A stretch of 64,000 bases of DNA from JAUIAI01 sp050633665. Lineage in GTDB: Bacteria > Pseudomonadota > Gammaproteobacteria > Burkholderiales > Burkholderiaceae_E. The stretch spans positions 310,001-374,000 of the forward strand of contig JBOEGY010000006.1 in NCBI GenBank assembly GCA_050633665.1, given 5' to 3'. Shown piece after piece: positions 1 through 8,925 of this stretch. The notes below the pieces were generated by a model that was given only the letters and a program-made list of their open reading frames with translations, was not told the DNA's origin and searched no databases. The position numbers and the translations under genes are program-made. The first letter of the stretch is position 1; each line of letters starts with the position of its first letter.

Positions 1-317
1 CTGCGCCCCTCGGGGCCGAGATAAATCGTGCGCGTATAAGCGCCTTCCAGTGTGAGTTTCTGTTCCGGTTCATACGCTTTTACGGTTAGCGATCCGACTT
101 TCTTGCCGGGTACTGCCTTCAGAACAGAAAGCGGCATTGTGAACGAATCATATTCGCGCCTGGTCTGGGACAGGATCAGCGAGCCTTCATACCGTTTCAT
201 GGCTGGGTGGTCAGCCGTCTTGGCGGCGTCGGCGCTGGGCAGTTGCGCCTTCGCATACAGCGGGTTGCTCCAGGCGGCGCCGATCAGAATGAGTATTGTC
301 AGGATAAAGCGAGTCAT
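1..317 (-). CDS. DUF4892-like exported protein (5' part only)
   Basis: The first ~105 codons of a gene that runs off the left edge. It begins with ATG at 315-317, preceded on the minus strand by an AGGA-type ribosome binding site. The N-terminus (MTRFILTILILIGAAWSNPL) is a signal peptide, so the product is exported. The mature part reads ADHPAMKRYEGSLILSQ, then a YDSF/MPL stretch and LEGAYTRTIYLGPEGR. This resembles the start of DUF4892 proteins, which are often fused to a C-terminal OmpA peptidoglycan-binding domain. The C-terminus lies outside the window, so the OmpA part cannot be checked. The family call is by pattern memory and is moderate. Confidence 0.55.
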   Translation of the reverse strand, partial: MTRFILTILILIGAAWSNPLYAKAQLPSADAAKTADHPAMKRYEGSLILSQTRREYDSFTMPLSVLKAVPGKKVGSLTVKAYEPEQKLTLEGAYTRTIYLGPEGR

Positions 318-403
318 GTCGGATTCCTGTTAGCTGCTGGAGGGCGCCGGTTTGGGGATGGGTTGCCGGATTAGTCGGGTTGTCCAGCCCACTGGTTCAT
401 TGT

Positions 404-1159
404 TCAGCCGATCGTCGCGGCCCGTATCAGCAGGGAGAGCGCGCTGAAACCCAGAATGGCGTAGGTGGCCGCCAGGATTCGCTGGTCTGAGATTCGGTGG
501 CGCAGGGTTTCGGCGAACCGGATGCTGATATAGGCAACCGGAATCAGCCACAGTGCAGTAACCAGAATCACCGGCCTGGCATAAAGCCCGGCCAGACCGA
601 AAGCCGTCAGCCGGAACAACAGGTTCGCCCCGCCGGTAAACGCAATGGTCGCCCGCACCTGCAACAAACTGTGGCGGCGCATGCTTAGAAAAATCGCCGC
701 TGGCGGGCCGCCCGCACCGAAGGCACCCGAGCACACGCCGGCGAGTCCACCCATAGGCCAGGCCCAGCTCTGCGATATCGGTGCGGTGGTCTTTCGGTTC
801 AACAGTCGGGCGGCAAGAAAACTGACGATGAATCCGGCCATGCCAAACATCAGTAACCGTACCGGCAGATTCACCAGCGCCATGGTGCCGATAACCGTGC
901 CGACTGCCGCAGCCGCCATAATGCGGAGCATGTCACCGCGCACCACGTTTTGTCGGTCCAGCGTCGCCATTCGCAAGACGGTGAATGTCTCGGTAACCGC
1001 AAGAATAGGCAGTAAATCCAGTGGTGGCAGAAACAAGGCGGCCAGCGGAACTGCAATAACACCACCACCAAAGCCGATGGTCGTAAAGACAAAACAGCCC
1101 AGAAAGACGACGGGCGCCAGCACAATCAGCATTTGGAGGTCTGGCAGCAAGGCGCTCAT
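404..1159 (-). CDS. TauE/SafE (TSUP) family membrane exporter
   Basis: A 251-residue, very hydrophobic inner membrane protein with about eight membrane segments. It carries two glycine-rich repeats typical of the TauE/SafE (TSUP) family: TTIGFGGGVIAVPLAALF near residues 26-43 and GAFGAGGPPAAIFL in the second half. Family members move sulfite, sulfonates or other organosulfur anions; the substrate here cannot be told. The gene stands alone on the minus strand. Its start lies 48 bases from the start of the divergent STAS-like gene, so the two share a short intergenic promoter region. About 85 bases separate its stop from the exported protein at the left edge, with no obvious terminator. Confidence 0.85.
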   Translation of the reverse strand: MSALLPDLQMLIVLAPVVFLGCFVFTTIGFGGGVIAVPLAALFLPPLDLLPILAVTETFTVLRMATLDRQNVVRGDMLRIMAAAAVGTVIGTMALVNLPVRLLMFGMAGFIVSFLAARLLNRKTTAPISQSWAWPMGGLAGVCSGAFGAGGPPAAIFLSMRRHSLLQVRATIAFTGGANLLFRLTAFGLAGLYARPVILVTALWLIPVAYISIRFAETLRHRISDQRILAATYAILGFSALSLLIRAATIG

Positions 1160-1207
1160 CGGGGTATCTTACGGCTGAAACCGAACGGTTCGGTTCAGGA
1201 GACCGTG

Positions 1208-1570
1208 ATGCTTGAAACCCGTGACATCCCGCAGTCCAATATCGTTGAGTTTGTGGTTGATGGCCATATCGACCGGGCTGATTTTGATGCCGTCATCAGT
1301 ATTCTCAATGCCAACATTGCCGAGCACGGCAGTGTGCGTCTGCTTGAAGAAGTGCGGGCGTTTGGTCTGACGGACCCGCTGACCCTCTGGGAAGACCTGA
1401 AGTGGATGTTCAGCCACTTCAAGGACATTGAGCGCACCGCAGTGGTTTCCGACTATGGCTGGCTGGAAGGCTTCATTCAGATGATGGGCCCGATGCTTTC
1501 GATGCCGGTGCGTTATTTTACGGTTGCCGATATCGACGCGGCGCGAGCCTGGCTCGCCAGCGAGGGCTGA
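1208..1570 (+). CDS. SpoIIAA-like (STAS-fold) protein
   Basis: A 120-residue cytoplasmic protein beginning MLETRDIPQSNIVEFVVDGH. It fits the SpoIIAA-like family (PF11964): an alternating alpha/beta domain with IDRADFDAV, a KWMFSHFKDIERTAVVSD core and a YFTVADIDAARAWL tail. The start at 1208 is preferred because a CAGGAG ribosome binding site lies just upstream. The frame opens 25 codons earlier, but that part looks non-coding and would overlap the divergent exporter. The cellular role of this family is unknown. The stop codon directly abuts the stop of the convergent MalY-like gene, with no spacer. Confidence 0.7.
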   Translation: MLETRDIPQSNIVEFVVDGHIDRADFDAVISILNANIAEHGSVRLLEEVRAFGLTDPLTLWEDLKWMFSHFKDIERTAVVSDYGWLEGFIQMMGPMLSMPVRYFTVADIDAARAWLASEG

Positions 1571-2743
1571 CTACCCAAAGACTCGCTGCAAACGTGCAAT
1601 CGCCTCGACCACGCGATCTCTCTGGGTGGCCAGATTAAATCGTAACCATTGCGTGCCGCCCTGACCAAATGTCGGTCCGAGATTGACCGCAATTTTTGCC
1701 TCTTCGCGAACCCGCGAGGCTAGCGTTGCATCGCTCATACCGGTGCCGGAAAAATCGACCCAGGCAAGATACGTCGATTCGAGCGTCATCGACCGGGCGC
1801 CGTTGATCTGATCGATACCGTGATCAAACAGGCGGCAGTTTTCCTGTAGGTAGGGCAGCAAGGCGTCCACCCATTGCGCGCCTTCGGGGCTATACGCGGC
1901 TGTCACCATATGGACGCCGAATCCGTTGGGCGACATACCCAGGCCTTGCATGCGAGCGGTGAACGCGGCCCGCAAACCGGGGTCGGCAATAATGACGTTG
2001 CCAACATGAGCACCGGCCAGGTTGAAGGTTTTGGTCGCGGCCGACAAGACAATGATGCGGTCAAGCGCCTCGGGCGCGGCTTTGGCCATGATGGTGTGTT
2101 GATGTCCGGCGAACACCAGGTCATGATGGATTTCATCGGAAACCAGAATCAAGTCATTGCGCTGGCAGAAGGCGGCGAGCGCTTTCAACTCGCTGGCATG
2201 CCAGACTCTGCCACCGGGATTGTGTGGTGAGCACAGCACGACGATTTTTTCGTTTCCGGTGAGCAGGTCTTGCCAGCCGGCCAGATCCATCTCATAGCGG
2301 CCATCACGCTGAGGCATTGGGCATTCGCGCACTTCGCGACCAGCAGCGCGAATGATTTTCGCGAACGCATGGTAGACCGGCGTCATCAGGATTACCGCAT
2401 CACCCGGCTCACTGAATGTCTCGACGCACATCGCGGTCCCGTTGACCAGCCCGTGGGTACTGAAAATCCAGTCCTTTTCAATCTCCCACTGATGACGGGT
2501 TTTCATCCACCAGGCAATATTGGCAAAGTAGTCGCCGTCGTCGCCATAGTAGCCGTAAATGCCTTGTTCGGTCAGTTCGGTGAGCGCCCGGGTGACGGCT
2601 TGTGGCGCCCGGAAGTCCATGTCTGCAACCCACATCGCAATACCATCCTCCGGCGATACGCCGTGGAAGGTCTGCATCGCATCCCATTTGAGTGAGTGAG
2701 TGCCGATGCGGTCGATGGGTTGGTCGAAGTCAGTGGGTGTCAT
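1571..2743 (-). CDS. MalY/PatB family pyridoxal-phosphate C-S lyase / aminotransferase
   Basis: A 390-residue fold-type I PLP enzyme of the MalY/PatB group, which cleaves cystathionine or other beta-C-S bonds and sometimes acts as an aminotransferase. Visible signatures: MWVADMDF (38-44), the GIYGYYGDDGDYF region, NPGGRV after CSPH, SDEIHHDL (202-209) and the Schiff-base lysine in SAATKTF (Lys238). The start at 2743 gives MTPTDFDQPIDRIGTHSLKW, a normal N-terminus for this family. The frame stays open for 60 codons further upstream, but that part has no similarity pattern. It is divergent from the MFS transporter 111 bases away. The physiological substrate is not evident. Confidence 0.85.
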   Translation of the reverse strand: MTPTDFDQPIDRIGTHSLKWDAMQTFHGVSPEDGIAMWVADMDFRAPQAVTRALTELTEQGIYGYYGDDGDYFANIAWWMKTRHQWEIEKDWIFSTHGLVNGTAMCVETFSEPGDAVILMTPVYHAFAKIIRAAGREVRECPMPQRDGRYEMDLAGWQDLLTGNEKIVVLCSPHNPGGRVWHASELKALAAFCQRNDLILVSDEIHHDLVFAGHQHTIMAKAAPEALDRIIVLSAATKTFNLAGAHVGNVIIADPGLRAAFTARMQGLGMSPNGFGVHMVTAAYSPEGAQWVDALLPYLQENCRLFDHGIDQINGARSMTLESTYLAWVDFSGTGMSDATLASRVREEAKIAVNLGPTFGQGGTQWLRFNLATQRDRVVEAIARLQRVFG

Positions 2744-2854
2744 GAAGGCAGTCCTCGGATCGTTCAGGGGGTTGGTGACGCCTGGGAATCTTAATGCCGC
2801 AAGCCAGTTTGCCCAAGAACCGCGTCTTCCTGAAAGCGGCGCAGAATATCCCGC

Positions 2855-4051
2855 ATGACACCACCTGCACAACTGCCCCGTCGGACCTCGCTGCTTCTGA
2901 ATGTCGCTCACGCGCTGGATCATCTGTTTTTGTTGATCTTCGCGGCCGCAGTCGCCAGTATCAGTCTGGACTTCGGGGTCGAGCGCTGGGAAGATCTGAT
3001 GCCTTACGGCGTGGGGGCGTTCTTTCTGTTCGGACTGGGCTCGTTACCGGCGGGCCGTCTGGGCGATTTATGGGGTCGCCGCCAGATGATGCTGGTATTC
3101 TTTTTCGGGATAGGCATTGCGTCCGTGCTCGCCTCATTGACCCAGGGACCATGGCAACTGGCTGCTGCCATGGTGTTGATTGGCGCTTTCTCGTCGATCT
3201 ATCACCCGGTTGGTATTCCGATGCTGGTTCAGCATGCCAGGAATCCCGGCGCCACGATCGGCATTAACGGCCTGGCCGGAAACCTTGGCGTGGCTGGCGC
3301 GGCATTGCTGACCGGCTACCTGGTTGAATTGTTCAACTGGCGGGCCGCGTTCATTGTGCCGGGGCTTATCAGTCTGTTGTGCGGATTCCTGTTCGCGCGC
3401 TACGCGCCGGCGGAGATTGAGCCGCCGGCAAAACGCAGCCAGAAGGCGGCGGTCAGTTTGCCGCCGGGCATGCTGGCCCGCGCATTTTTCGTAATGACCG
3501 CGGCGGCGGTAACTGGCAGCCTGTTGTTCAACTTTACAACGAATGGCAACGGGCAGTTGCTTGCCGAGCGTTTGCAAGGCACGGTCGACGACCCGTCGAC
3601 GCTGGGCGTATTGCTGGCTGTTGTTTACACCGTGGCGTCGTTCGCGCAGTTGGTCGTAGGTCGCCTGATTGACCGAATGTCGCTCAAGAGTCTTTACCTG
3701 TCGATTGTGCTGGCGCAAGCGCCGGTTCTGGCGTTGGCTGCTTATGCCCAGGGCTGGGTGCTTTATGGCTTGCTGGTCTTGTCGATGATCATGGTGTTTG
3801 GCGCGATCCCGTTTACCGATGCAATGATCGTTCGGTATGTTGATGACCGGATGCGGTCAAGAGTGGCCGGGATGCGTCTGGCCGTCTCCCTGGGAATCAG
3901 TTCGATTGCGGTCTGGCTGCTCGGACCGGTCGTAAAGTCCGGCGGTTTTACGACCTTGTTGCTGTCGATGGCGGTAATTTCCCTATGCACCGCGGCGGTT
4001 GTCTTGTTCCTGCCGAGTGAACGGGCGGCGCACGCTGGCGTCAGTCGCTAA
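2855..4051 (+). CDS. MFS transporter
   Basis: A 398-residue major facilitator superfamily protein with 12 predicted membrane helices. The loop after helix 2 reads GRLGDLWGRRQMM, the MFS motif A, with a weaker second copy (GRLIDRMSLK) after helix 8. A central hydrophilic linker near residue 200 (EPPAKRSQKAA) divides the two halves. The substrate cannot be read from the sequence. It is divergent from the PLP C-S lyase, which might hint at amino-acid or sulfur compound export, but that is only inference. Its stop overlaps the convergent ubiB stop by four bases. Confidence 0.85.
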   Translation: MTPPAQLPRRTSLLLNVAHALDHLFLLIFAAAVASISLDFGVERWEDLMPYGVGAFFLFGLGSLPAGRLGDLWGRRQMMLVFFFGIGIASVLASLTQGPWQLAAAMVLIGAFSSIYHPVGIPMLVQHARNPGATIGINGLAGNLGVAGAALLTGYLVELFNWRAAFIVPGLISLLCGFLFARYAPAEIEPPAKRSQKAAVSLPPGMLARAFFVMTAAAVTGSLLFNFTTNGNGQLLAERLQGTVDDPSTLGVLLAVVYTVASFAQLVVGRLIDRMSLKSLYLSIVLAQAPVLALAAYAQGWVLYGLLVLSMIMVFGAIPFTDAMIVRYVDDRMRSRVAGMRLAVSLGISSIAVWLLGPVVKSGGFTTLLLSMAVISLCTAAVVLFLPSERAAHAGVSR

Positions 4052-5616
4052 ATCAGCGAGCTTACCCAGGGCCACAAACTGATGGCGGCCAGAATCAAAA
4101 CCAGCAGCGACAGCAGCCGGACCGATCGATGCAAGCGCTTTTGTTCCTCAACTAATTGACCGACAACTTTCTGGTTTTTCTGGATGGCTTGCGCGGCATT
4201 CGGTGCCGACAACGCGGCATGAACAAGCCTGGGGATTTGCGGCAGCGTCTGAGCCCAGCGCGGCGCTTCGTTCTTGACCCGCTCGGTGAACGCATTCAGA
4301 CCAATCTGCGAGTTCATCCAGCGCTCCAGAATCGGCTTGGCGGTGACCCATAAATCCAGCTCCGGGTCCAGCTCGCGACCAAGTCCTTCCACATTAAGCA
4401 GTGTTTTTTGCAGCAAGACGAGCTGCGGCTGGATCTCCACCTCAAACCGGCGCGACGCCTGGAACAAACGCATCAAGACCAGCCCCAGCGAGATTTCCTT
4501 AAGCGGCCGGTCAAAGAATGGTTCACAGACCGAGCGTACCGCCGCTTCCAGTTGCTCAACCCGGGTGTGAGCCGGTACCCATCCGGATTCAATATGCAAC
4601 TCGGCCACCCGGCGGTAGTCACGCCGGAAAAACGCCAGGAAGTTCTGCGCCAGATAGTTTTTGTCAAACTCAGACAGCGCGCCAACAATGCCGAAGTCCA
4701 GCGCGATATACCGGTTGAAATCCTCGCCTTCGGTGCCGACCAGAATGTTGCCGGGATGCATGTCAGCATGAAAGAATCCGTCCTGAAATACCTGACGGAA
4801 GAAAATTTCAACTCCGTCGCGGCTCAGCTTGGACATATCCATACCGGCTTCACGCAGGCGGTCCATGCGACCGATAGGCAGGCCGACCATACGTTCCATG
4901 GTCAGCACGCTGGTGGCGCAGTAATCCCAGTACATGATCGGGATTCTCAGCAAATCGGAGTCGGTAAAGTTACGGCGTAACTGATTCGCGTTGGCGGCTT
5001 CCCGAATCAGATCGAGTTCGTCGTGCAAATAGGTATCGAATTCGGCAATGACTTCCAGGGGGCGCAGGCGCCGGGCGTCGGCCGATACCCGTGTGAATTG
5101 CGTGCCTAGAACCTTGAGCAGGGCGAGGTCTCGCTCGATCACATCCAGCATGCCCGGGCGGACCACTTTGACCGCGACCTCAGTGCCGTCCAGCAGCTTG
5201 GCGAAATGCACCTGGGCAATAGACGCCGACGCAATTGGCTTGTTCTCAAACTCGCTGAACATTTCCGGAATCTTGCGGCGTAAGCCTTTTTCGATAACGG
5301 CGCGTGCGACCTGCGCATCGAACGGTGGGACATTGTCCTGCAACAAGGCCAGTTCGTTGGCAATATCTTCCGGCAACAAGTCGCGCCGGGTCGACAAGAC
5401 CTGGCCAAATTTGACGAAGATCGGCCCAAGACTCTCCAGTGCTTCACGCAGGCGCTGGCCCCGGGGCGCGGAAAGCTTGCGGCCAAAGCGCAGCAGTCGG
5501 ACCAATCTGAAATGCCAGGCTCCGGCTGGTTTGCCAGAGGGGCCTGAAGCCACGATTTCGTCCAGGCCAAACCGCCAGACGATAAAGAAGATCTTCAGTA
5601 ATCGGAGAATGCGCAA
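4048..5616 (-). CDS. ubiB: UbiB, ubiquinone biosynthesis atypical kinase/ATPase
   Basis: A 522-residue member of the UbiB/ABC1/ADCK family, needed for ubiquinone biosynthesis at the membrane, probably as an ATPase that handles lipid intermediates. Signatures: the KxGQ motif in FVKFGQVLSTRRDLLP (68-82), the alanine-rich loop SASIAQVH (130-137), the VAVKVVRPG lysine (Lys150), HADMHPGNIL and the metal-binding ALDFGIVG. The C-terminus (LLSLLVLILAAISLWPWV) forms one or two membrane helices, as in E. coli UbiB. The usual partners ubiE and ubiJ are not next to it here. About 84 non-coding bases separate it from the ttcA stop upstream. Confidence 0.93.
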   Translation of the reverse strand: MRILRLLKIFFIVWRFGLDEIVASGPSGKPAGAWHFRLVRLLRFGRKLSAPRGQRLREALESLGPIFVKFGQVLSTRRDLLPEDIANELALLQDNVPPFDAQVARAVIEKGLRRKIPEMFSEFENKPIASASIAQVHFAKLLDGTEVAVKVVRPGMLDVIERDLALLKVLGTQFTRVSADARRLRPLEVIAEFDTYLHDELDLIREAANANQLRRNFTDSDLLRIPIMYWDYCATSVLTMERMVGLPIGRMDRLREAGMDMSKLSRDGVEIFFRQVFQDGFFHADMHPGNILVGTEGEDFNRYIALDFGIVGALSEFDKNYLAQNFLAFFRRDYRRVAELHIESGWVPAHTRVEQLEAAVRSVCEPFFDRPLKEISLGLVLMRLFQASRRFEVEIQPQLVLLQKTLLNVEGLGRELDPELDLWVTAKPILERWMNSQIGLNAFTERVKNEAPRWAQTLPQIPRLVHAALSAPNAAQAIQKNQKVVGQLVEEQKRLHRSVRLLSLLVLILAAISLWPWVSSLI

Positions 5617-5700
5617 AACAGGCTGCCAGAAAAGCGTGAATAGAGGGTCGAGGCGATACAGGGGTCGTCGCTACAGCGATTGTAGAGCGATGCCAGGCGC

Positions 5701-6636
5701 TTATGAGGCTGAAAGCGGTGTGAGCCGGATGATTGGGGTGCTTGACAGTTCGTCTTGTGCTGATTCGACCACCGGAGCCGGTTGATTCAGGGTCGGATCC
5801 GGGTCGAATGCCAGGTCTTTTTCACCTTGCCAGGGTTGTCCGGTTGCGGTCAGTCCGGCAAAGTCAAACAAGCTGGTATCCATCAGGTGTGACGGCGTAA
5901 CCCGCGACAGCGCGGCAAACATATTTTCGACCCGGCCCGGATAGCGCCGCGACCAGTCTTGCAGAAGCGCTTTGACCTGCTGGCGCTTCAGGTTGGGCTG
6001 GCTGCCGCACAAGGTACACGGAATGATCGGGTATTCCCGCCAGTCGGCATAGGCTTGCAAGTCGGCTTCGCCAGCATAGGCCAGCGGTCGGATCAAGACA
6101 TTGCGCCCGTCGTCTGAAACCAGTTTGGGGGGCATGGCTTTGAGCTTGCCGCCGTAGAAAAAATTCAGGAAAAAGGTTTCAAGGATATCGTCGCGATGAT
6201 GCCCGAGCGCCACCTTGGTGGCGCCCAGTTCGCCGGCCACCCGATACAGGATGCCGCGCCGCAGCCGCGAGCAAAGCGAGCAAGTGGTCTTGCCCGGTTC
6301 AATGACTCTTTTGACAATGCTGTAGGTATCCTGGTTTTCGATGTGAAACGGCACGTCCAGCGCACGGAGGTAAGTAGGCAGTACTTCCTCGGGGAAGCCG
6401 GGTTGCTTCTGGTCAAGATTGACCGCAATCAGCTCGAAGCTGACCGGAGCCCGTTCGCGCAGCGTCATCAGCAGATCGAGCATCGCATAGCTGTCTTTGC
6501 CGCCCGACAGGCAGACCATGATGCGGTCACCGTCTGCAATCATCTGATAGTCGGAGATGGCCTGGCCGGCCTGGCGCAACAGGCGTTTATGCAGCTTGTT
6601 GCGCTCGTGTCGCTGGCGTCTTGGATCGGTGGGCAT
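5701..6636 (-). CDS. ttcA: TtcA, tRNA 2-thiocytidine(32) synthetase
   Basis: A 311-residue tRNA thiolase that makes 2-thiocytidine at position 32 using ATP and an iron-sulfur cluster. It has the PP-loop SGGKDS at 44-49, the CxxC pair TCSLCSR (Cys119/Cys122) that binds the cluster, GHHRDDILETF, and a second CTLC (Cys207/Cys210) as in TtcA. Length matches the family. The stop of the upstream pteridine reductase gene lies four bases away, so the two are probably co-transcribed. Confidence 0.95.
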   Translation of the reverse strand: MPTDPRRQRHERNKLHKRLLRQAGQAISDYQMIADGDRIMVCLSGGKDSYAMLDLLMTLRERAPVSFELIAVNLDQKQPGFPEEVLPTYLRALDVPFHIENQDTYSIVKRVIEPGKTTCSLCSRLRRGILYRVAGELGATKVALGHHRDDILETFFLNFFYGGKLKAMPPKLVSDDGRNVLIRPLAYAGEADLQAYADWREYPIIPCTLCGSQPNLKRQQVKALLQDWSRRYPGRVENMFAALSRVTPSHLMDTSLFDFAGLTATGQPWQGEKDLAFDPDPTLNQPAPVVESAQDELSSTPIIRLTPLSAS

Positions 6637-6640
6637 GCGG

Positions 6641-7483
6641 CTATCCGGGTTGGGTGGGTGTCGTATTGTTCAGGTAACTGACGTCGCGTTGCAGGCCGAG
6701 CAGGTGCTGACCCCCGTCTACCGTCAGGTTCACACCGGTAATGGCGGGGGAATCAAGCATGAATGCGACTGTCTGGACAATATCTGCGGCAGTACTGGAA
6801 GTGTCCAGCAATGCCGTGTTCTGGTGGGCCTGGGCGAATTCGGCTTCGGTCTGCAGGTAGCTTGGCAGGGTCAGTCCGGGTGAAACCCCGACGACCCGCA
6901 GTTTTGGTGCCAGGCTCATGGCCATCATCCGGGTGGCCCCGAGCAAGGCCTGTTTGGTCAGCGTATACGAGAAGAAGTCCGGATTCAGGCTGTCGAGTTT
7001 CTGGTCGAGAATATTGATCACAGCGCCTCGGTCCGTGTCCGCCAGCCAGCGGTGAAGACACTGAGCCAGTTGGACTGGCGCGGCCAGATTGGGGCCCAGG
7101 TGCGCCTGCAAATGAGCCGCCTCGAACGAGGCCGGGGTGTCATGCTCAAAGTGGGACGCACTGTTGATCACCGCCCGCAGCGGTAGCGCCGAAGCGGCCG
7201 TGAACAAGCTGGCGACCGCCTCAGGGTTCGACAAATCGGCCTGAACCGCGATGGCCCGCCGCCCCAGCCGGACAATCTGCTGCACCGTCTGCTCCGCCGC
7301 ATCAGCCGAACGGTGGTAGTGCACGGCGATATCCCAGCCCCGTTCGGCCAGCCCGATTGCGATCTCCCGGCCCAGGCGTTTACCGGCTCCGGTGACCAGA
7401 GCGGCCTTGCAGCCCCGGGCGTCTATGCTGACCCCCGGACGAGGGCCGGAGATGGGGGCAGGGGCTTGTTCTGGGCTGGACAT
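6641..7483 (-). CDS. Pteridine/dihydromonapterin reductase-like SDR (FolM type)
   Basis: A 280-residue short-chain dehydrogenase. The nucleotide-binding loop is TGAGKRLG (31-38), which has the Lys/Arg-Leu-Gly form of pteridine reductases rather than the classic TGxxxGxG. The catalytic set is Asp159 (INILDQ), Tyr172 and Lys176 (SYTLTK). The 13-residue Asp-Tyr spacing equals that of PTR1-type pteridine reductases, in which Asp replaces the usual Ser. The C-terminal VSPGLTLPS and LTVDGGQHL are standard. It probably reduces dihydromonapterin or dihydrofolate with NADPH. The gene is transcribed with ttcA and is divergent from the MidA-like gene only 22 bases away. Confidence 0.8.
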   Translation of the reverse strand: MSSPEQAPAPISGPRPGVSIDARGCKAALVTGAGKRLGREIAIGLAERGWDIAVHYHRSADAAEQTVQQIVRLGRRAIAVQADLSNPEAVASLFTAASALPLRAVINSASHFEHDTPASFEAAHLQAHLGPNLAAPVQLAQCLHRWLADTDRGAVINILDQKLDSLNPDFFSYTLTKQALLGATRMMAMSLAPKLRVVGVSPGLTLPSYLQTEAEFAQAHQNTALLDTSSTAADIVQTVAFMLDSPAITGVNLTVDGGQHLLGLQRDVSYLNNTTPTQPG

Positions 7484-7505
7484 ATTCCGATTCTACAATC
7501 GGGGG

Positions 7506-8729
7506 ATGGAAGAATTGCCGATCCCGGATACAAATGCTCAACAGAGCAGTGACGAACTTCAGGCCCGCCTGCGAGCCAGGGTGCAATCAGCCGGTGGCTG
7601 GTTGGGTTTTGATCAGTTCATGAACAGTGCGCTCTACGAGCCGGTGCTGGGGTATTACAGCGGCGGCTCGCGTCGATTCGGACCGGACGGGGACTTTGTG
7701 ACGGCGCCGGAGCTGACCCCGTTGTTCGGCCATTGCGTCGCTCAGGCCATGCTGCCCTGGCTGCAACAGACCGAGTCAAGAGTTATTGAATTCGGGGCCG
7801 GCACCGGGCAATTGGCTGCCCAGGTCCTGAATGCCCTGGACCGGGTCGATCAAGCCCCGGCTGAATATCTGATCGTCGAGCTTTCTGCCGCTCTGCGGGC
7901 CCAGCAACAGCACACGCTGAACCTGCTGGCCCCCGAACTGGCTGGCCGGGTCCGCTGGCTGGATGAACTACCGGCGCTGCTCGAAGGGGTGGTGCTGGCG
8001 AATGAAGTGCTTGATGCGATGCCGGTTCGTCTGTTCGAGCTGTCGGACGGCGCGATCATGGAGCGCGGTCTGGTTCGTGGGCGCGGCGATGCGGCTTTGG
8101 CCTGGCAGGCCCGGCGCGCCGACGAATCATTCGAGCGCGCCGTTCGCCAAACGCTGGCGCGCAGTCAGTGGGGCGGCGACGATCACCGCGATTTGAACTT
8201 CAACGCCTGGCCCGATCAATACACCTCTGAGCTGGGTGAGCAAGCCACTGCCTGGGTCCGCACGCTGGGTGAGCGGCTAAGCCGGGGCGTGATGCTGTTT
8301 ATCGACTACGGTTTTCCGGCCGGTGAGTATTTTCATCCGCAGCGGGCAACCGGGACACTGGCCTGTCACTACCGCCATCGGGTGCATCACGATCCGCTCT
8401 GGAATCCAGGTTTGCAAGACATTACGGCTCATGTTGATTTTTCGGCTATTGCTTATGCGGCTGAACGTGTCGGGCTGGAAGTGTTGGGCTATACCTCGCA
8501 GGCAAATTTCCTGCTGAATACCGGCCTGCTGGAGGGCTTGAGTCACCTTTCGGCTGAGCAGACCGTCGAGTACGCCCGCCAGGCGCAAGCCGTACAGCGA
8601 CTGGTCAGTGAGGCCGAAATGGGAGAGTTGTTCAAAGTGATTGCCCTGAGCCGGGGCGTGGTGGAGCCGGGCGGTGCTTTTGGTCGTGGAGACCGTAGCG
8701 CGGTTCTCGGTGTGGCGCTGCGCGACTGA
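7506..8729 (+). CDS. MidA/NDUFAF7-type SAM-dependent methyltransferase
   Basis: A 407-residue class I methyltransferase of the COG1565 family, whose mitochondrial member NDUFAF7 methylates an arginine in complex I. Seen here: GGWLGFDQFMNSALYEPVLG (30-49), GDFVTAPELTPLFG (62-75), and the SAM loop VIEFGAGTGQLA (93-104). NEVLDAMPVRLF, FIDYGFP and the C-terminal FKVIALSRG are also typical. The bacterial substrate is not settled. The ATG at 7506 follows a run of five G and lacks a normally spaced ribosome binding site; a TACAAT hexamer lies at 7494-7499, so the transcript could be almost leaderless. The DUF2905 gene starts one base after its stop. Confidence 0.85.
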   Translation: MEELPIPDTNAQQSSDELQARLRARVQSAGGWLGFDQFMNSALYEPVLGYYSGGSRRFGPDGDFVTAPELTPLFGHCVAQAMLPWLQQTESRVIEFGAGTGQLAAQVLNALDRVDQAPAEYLIVELSAALRAQQQHTLNLLAPELAGRVRWLDELPALLEGVVLANEVLDAMPVRLFELSDGAIMERGLVRGRGDAALAWQARRADESFERAVRQTLARSQWGGDDHRDLNFNAWPDQYTSELGEQATAWVRTLGERLSRGVMLFIDYGFPAGEYFHPQRATGTLACHYRHRVHHDPLWNPGLQDITAHVDFSAIAYAAERVGLEVLGYTSQANFLLNTGLLEGLSHLSAEQTVEYARQAQAVQRLVSEAEMGELFKVIALSRGVVEPGGAFGRGDRSAVLGVALRD

Positions 8730-8730
8730 C

Positions 8731-8925
8731 ATGCTCAAGTGGCTTATTGCGCTGGTGTTGGCGCTGATCTTGTTTTCCGGGCTGGAAAACACTTTGCGCA
8801 AACTTGGTTTTGGTCATCTGCCCGGCGACTTTACCCTGCGTTTGTTTGGTCGTGATATCCGCGTACCCGTGGCTTCGACGATTTTATTGTCGGCGCTGAT
8901 GGCATTGATTATGGTTTTGCTCTGA
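8731..8925 (+). CDS. DUF2905 small membrane protein
   Basis: A 64-residue membrane protein starting MLKWLIALVLALILFSGL. It has two membrane helices around the conserved centre LGFGHLPGDFTLRLFGR, followed by VPVASTILLSAL. This is the DUF2905 pattern. The start is placed at 8731, one base after the upstream stop, indicating translational coupling to the methyltransferase. The last 17 bases overlap the 3' end of the convergent cca gene. Function unknown. Confidence 0.8.
   Translation: MLKWLIALVLALILFSGLENTLRKLGFGHLPGDFTLRLFGRDIRVPVASTILLSALMALIMVLL

Noticed and set aside
645..1178. 177-residue plus-strand open frame
   Set aside because: It is antisense to the TauE/SafE gene, which has clear family motifs and membrane helices.
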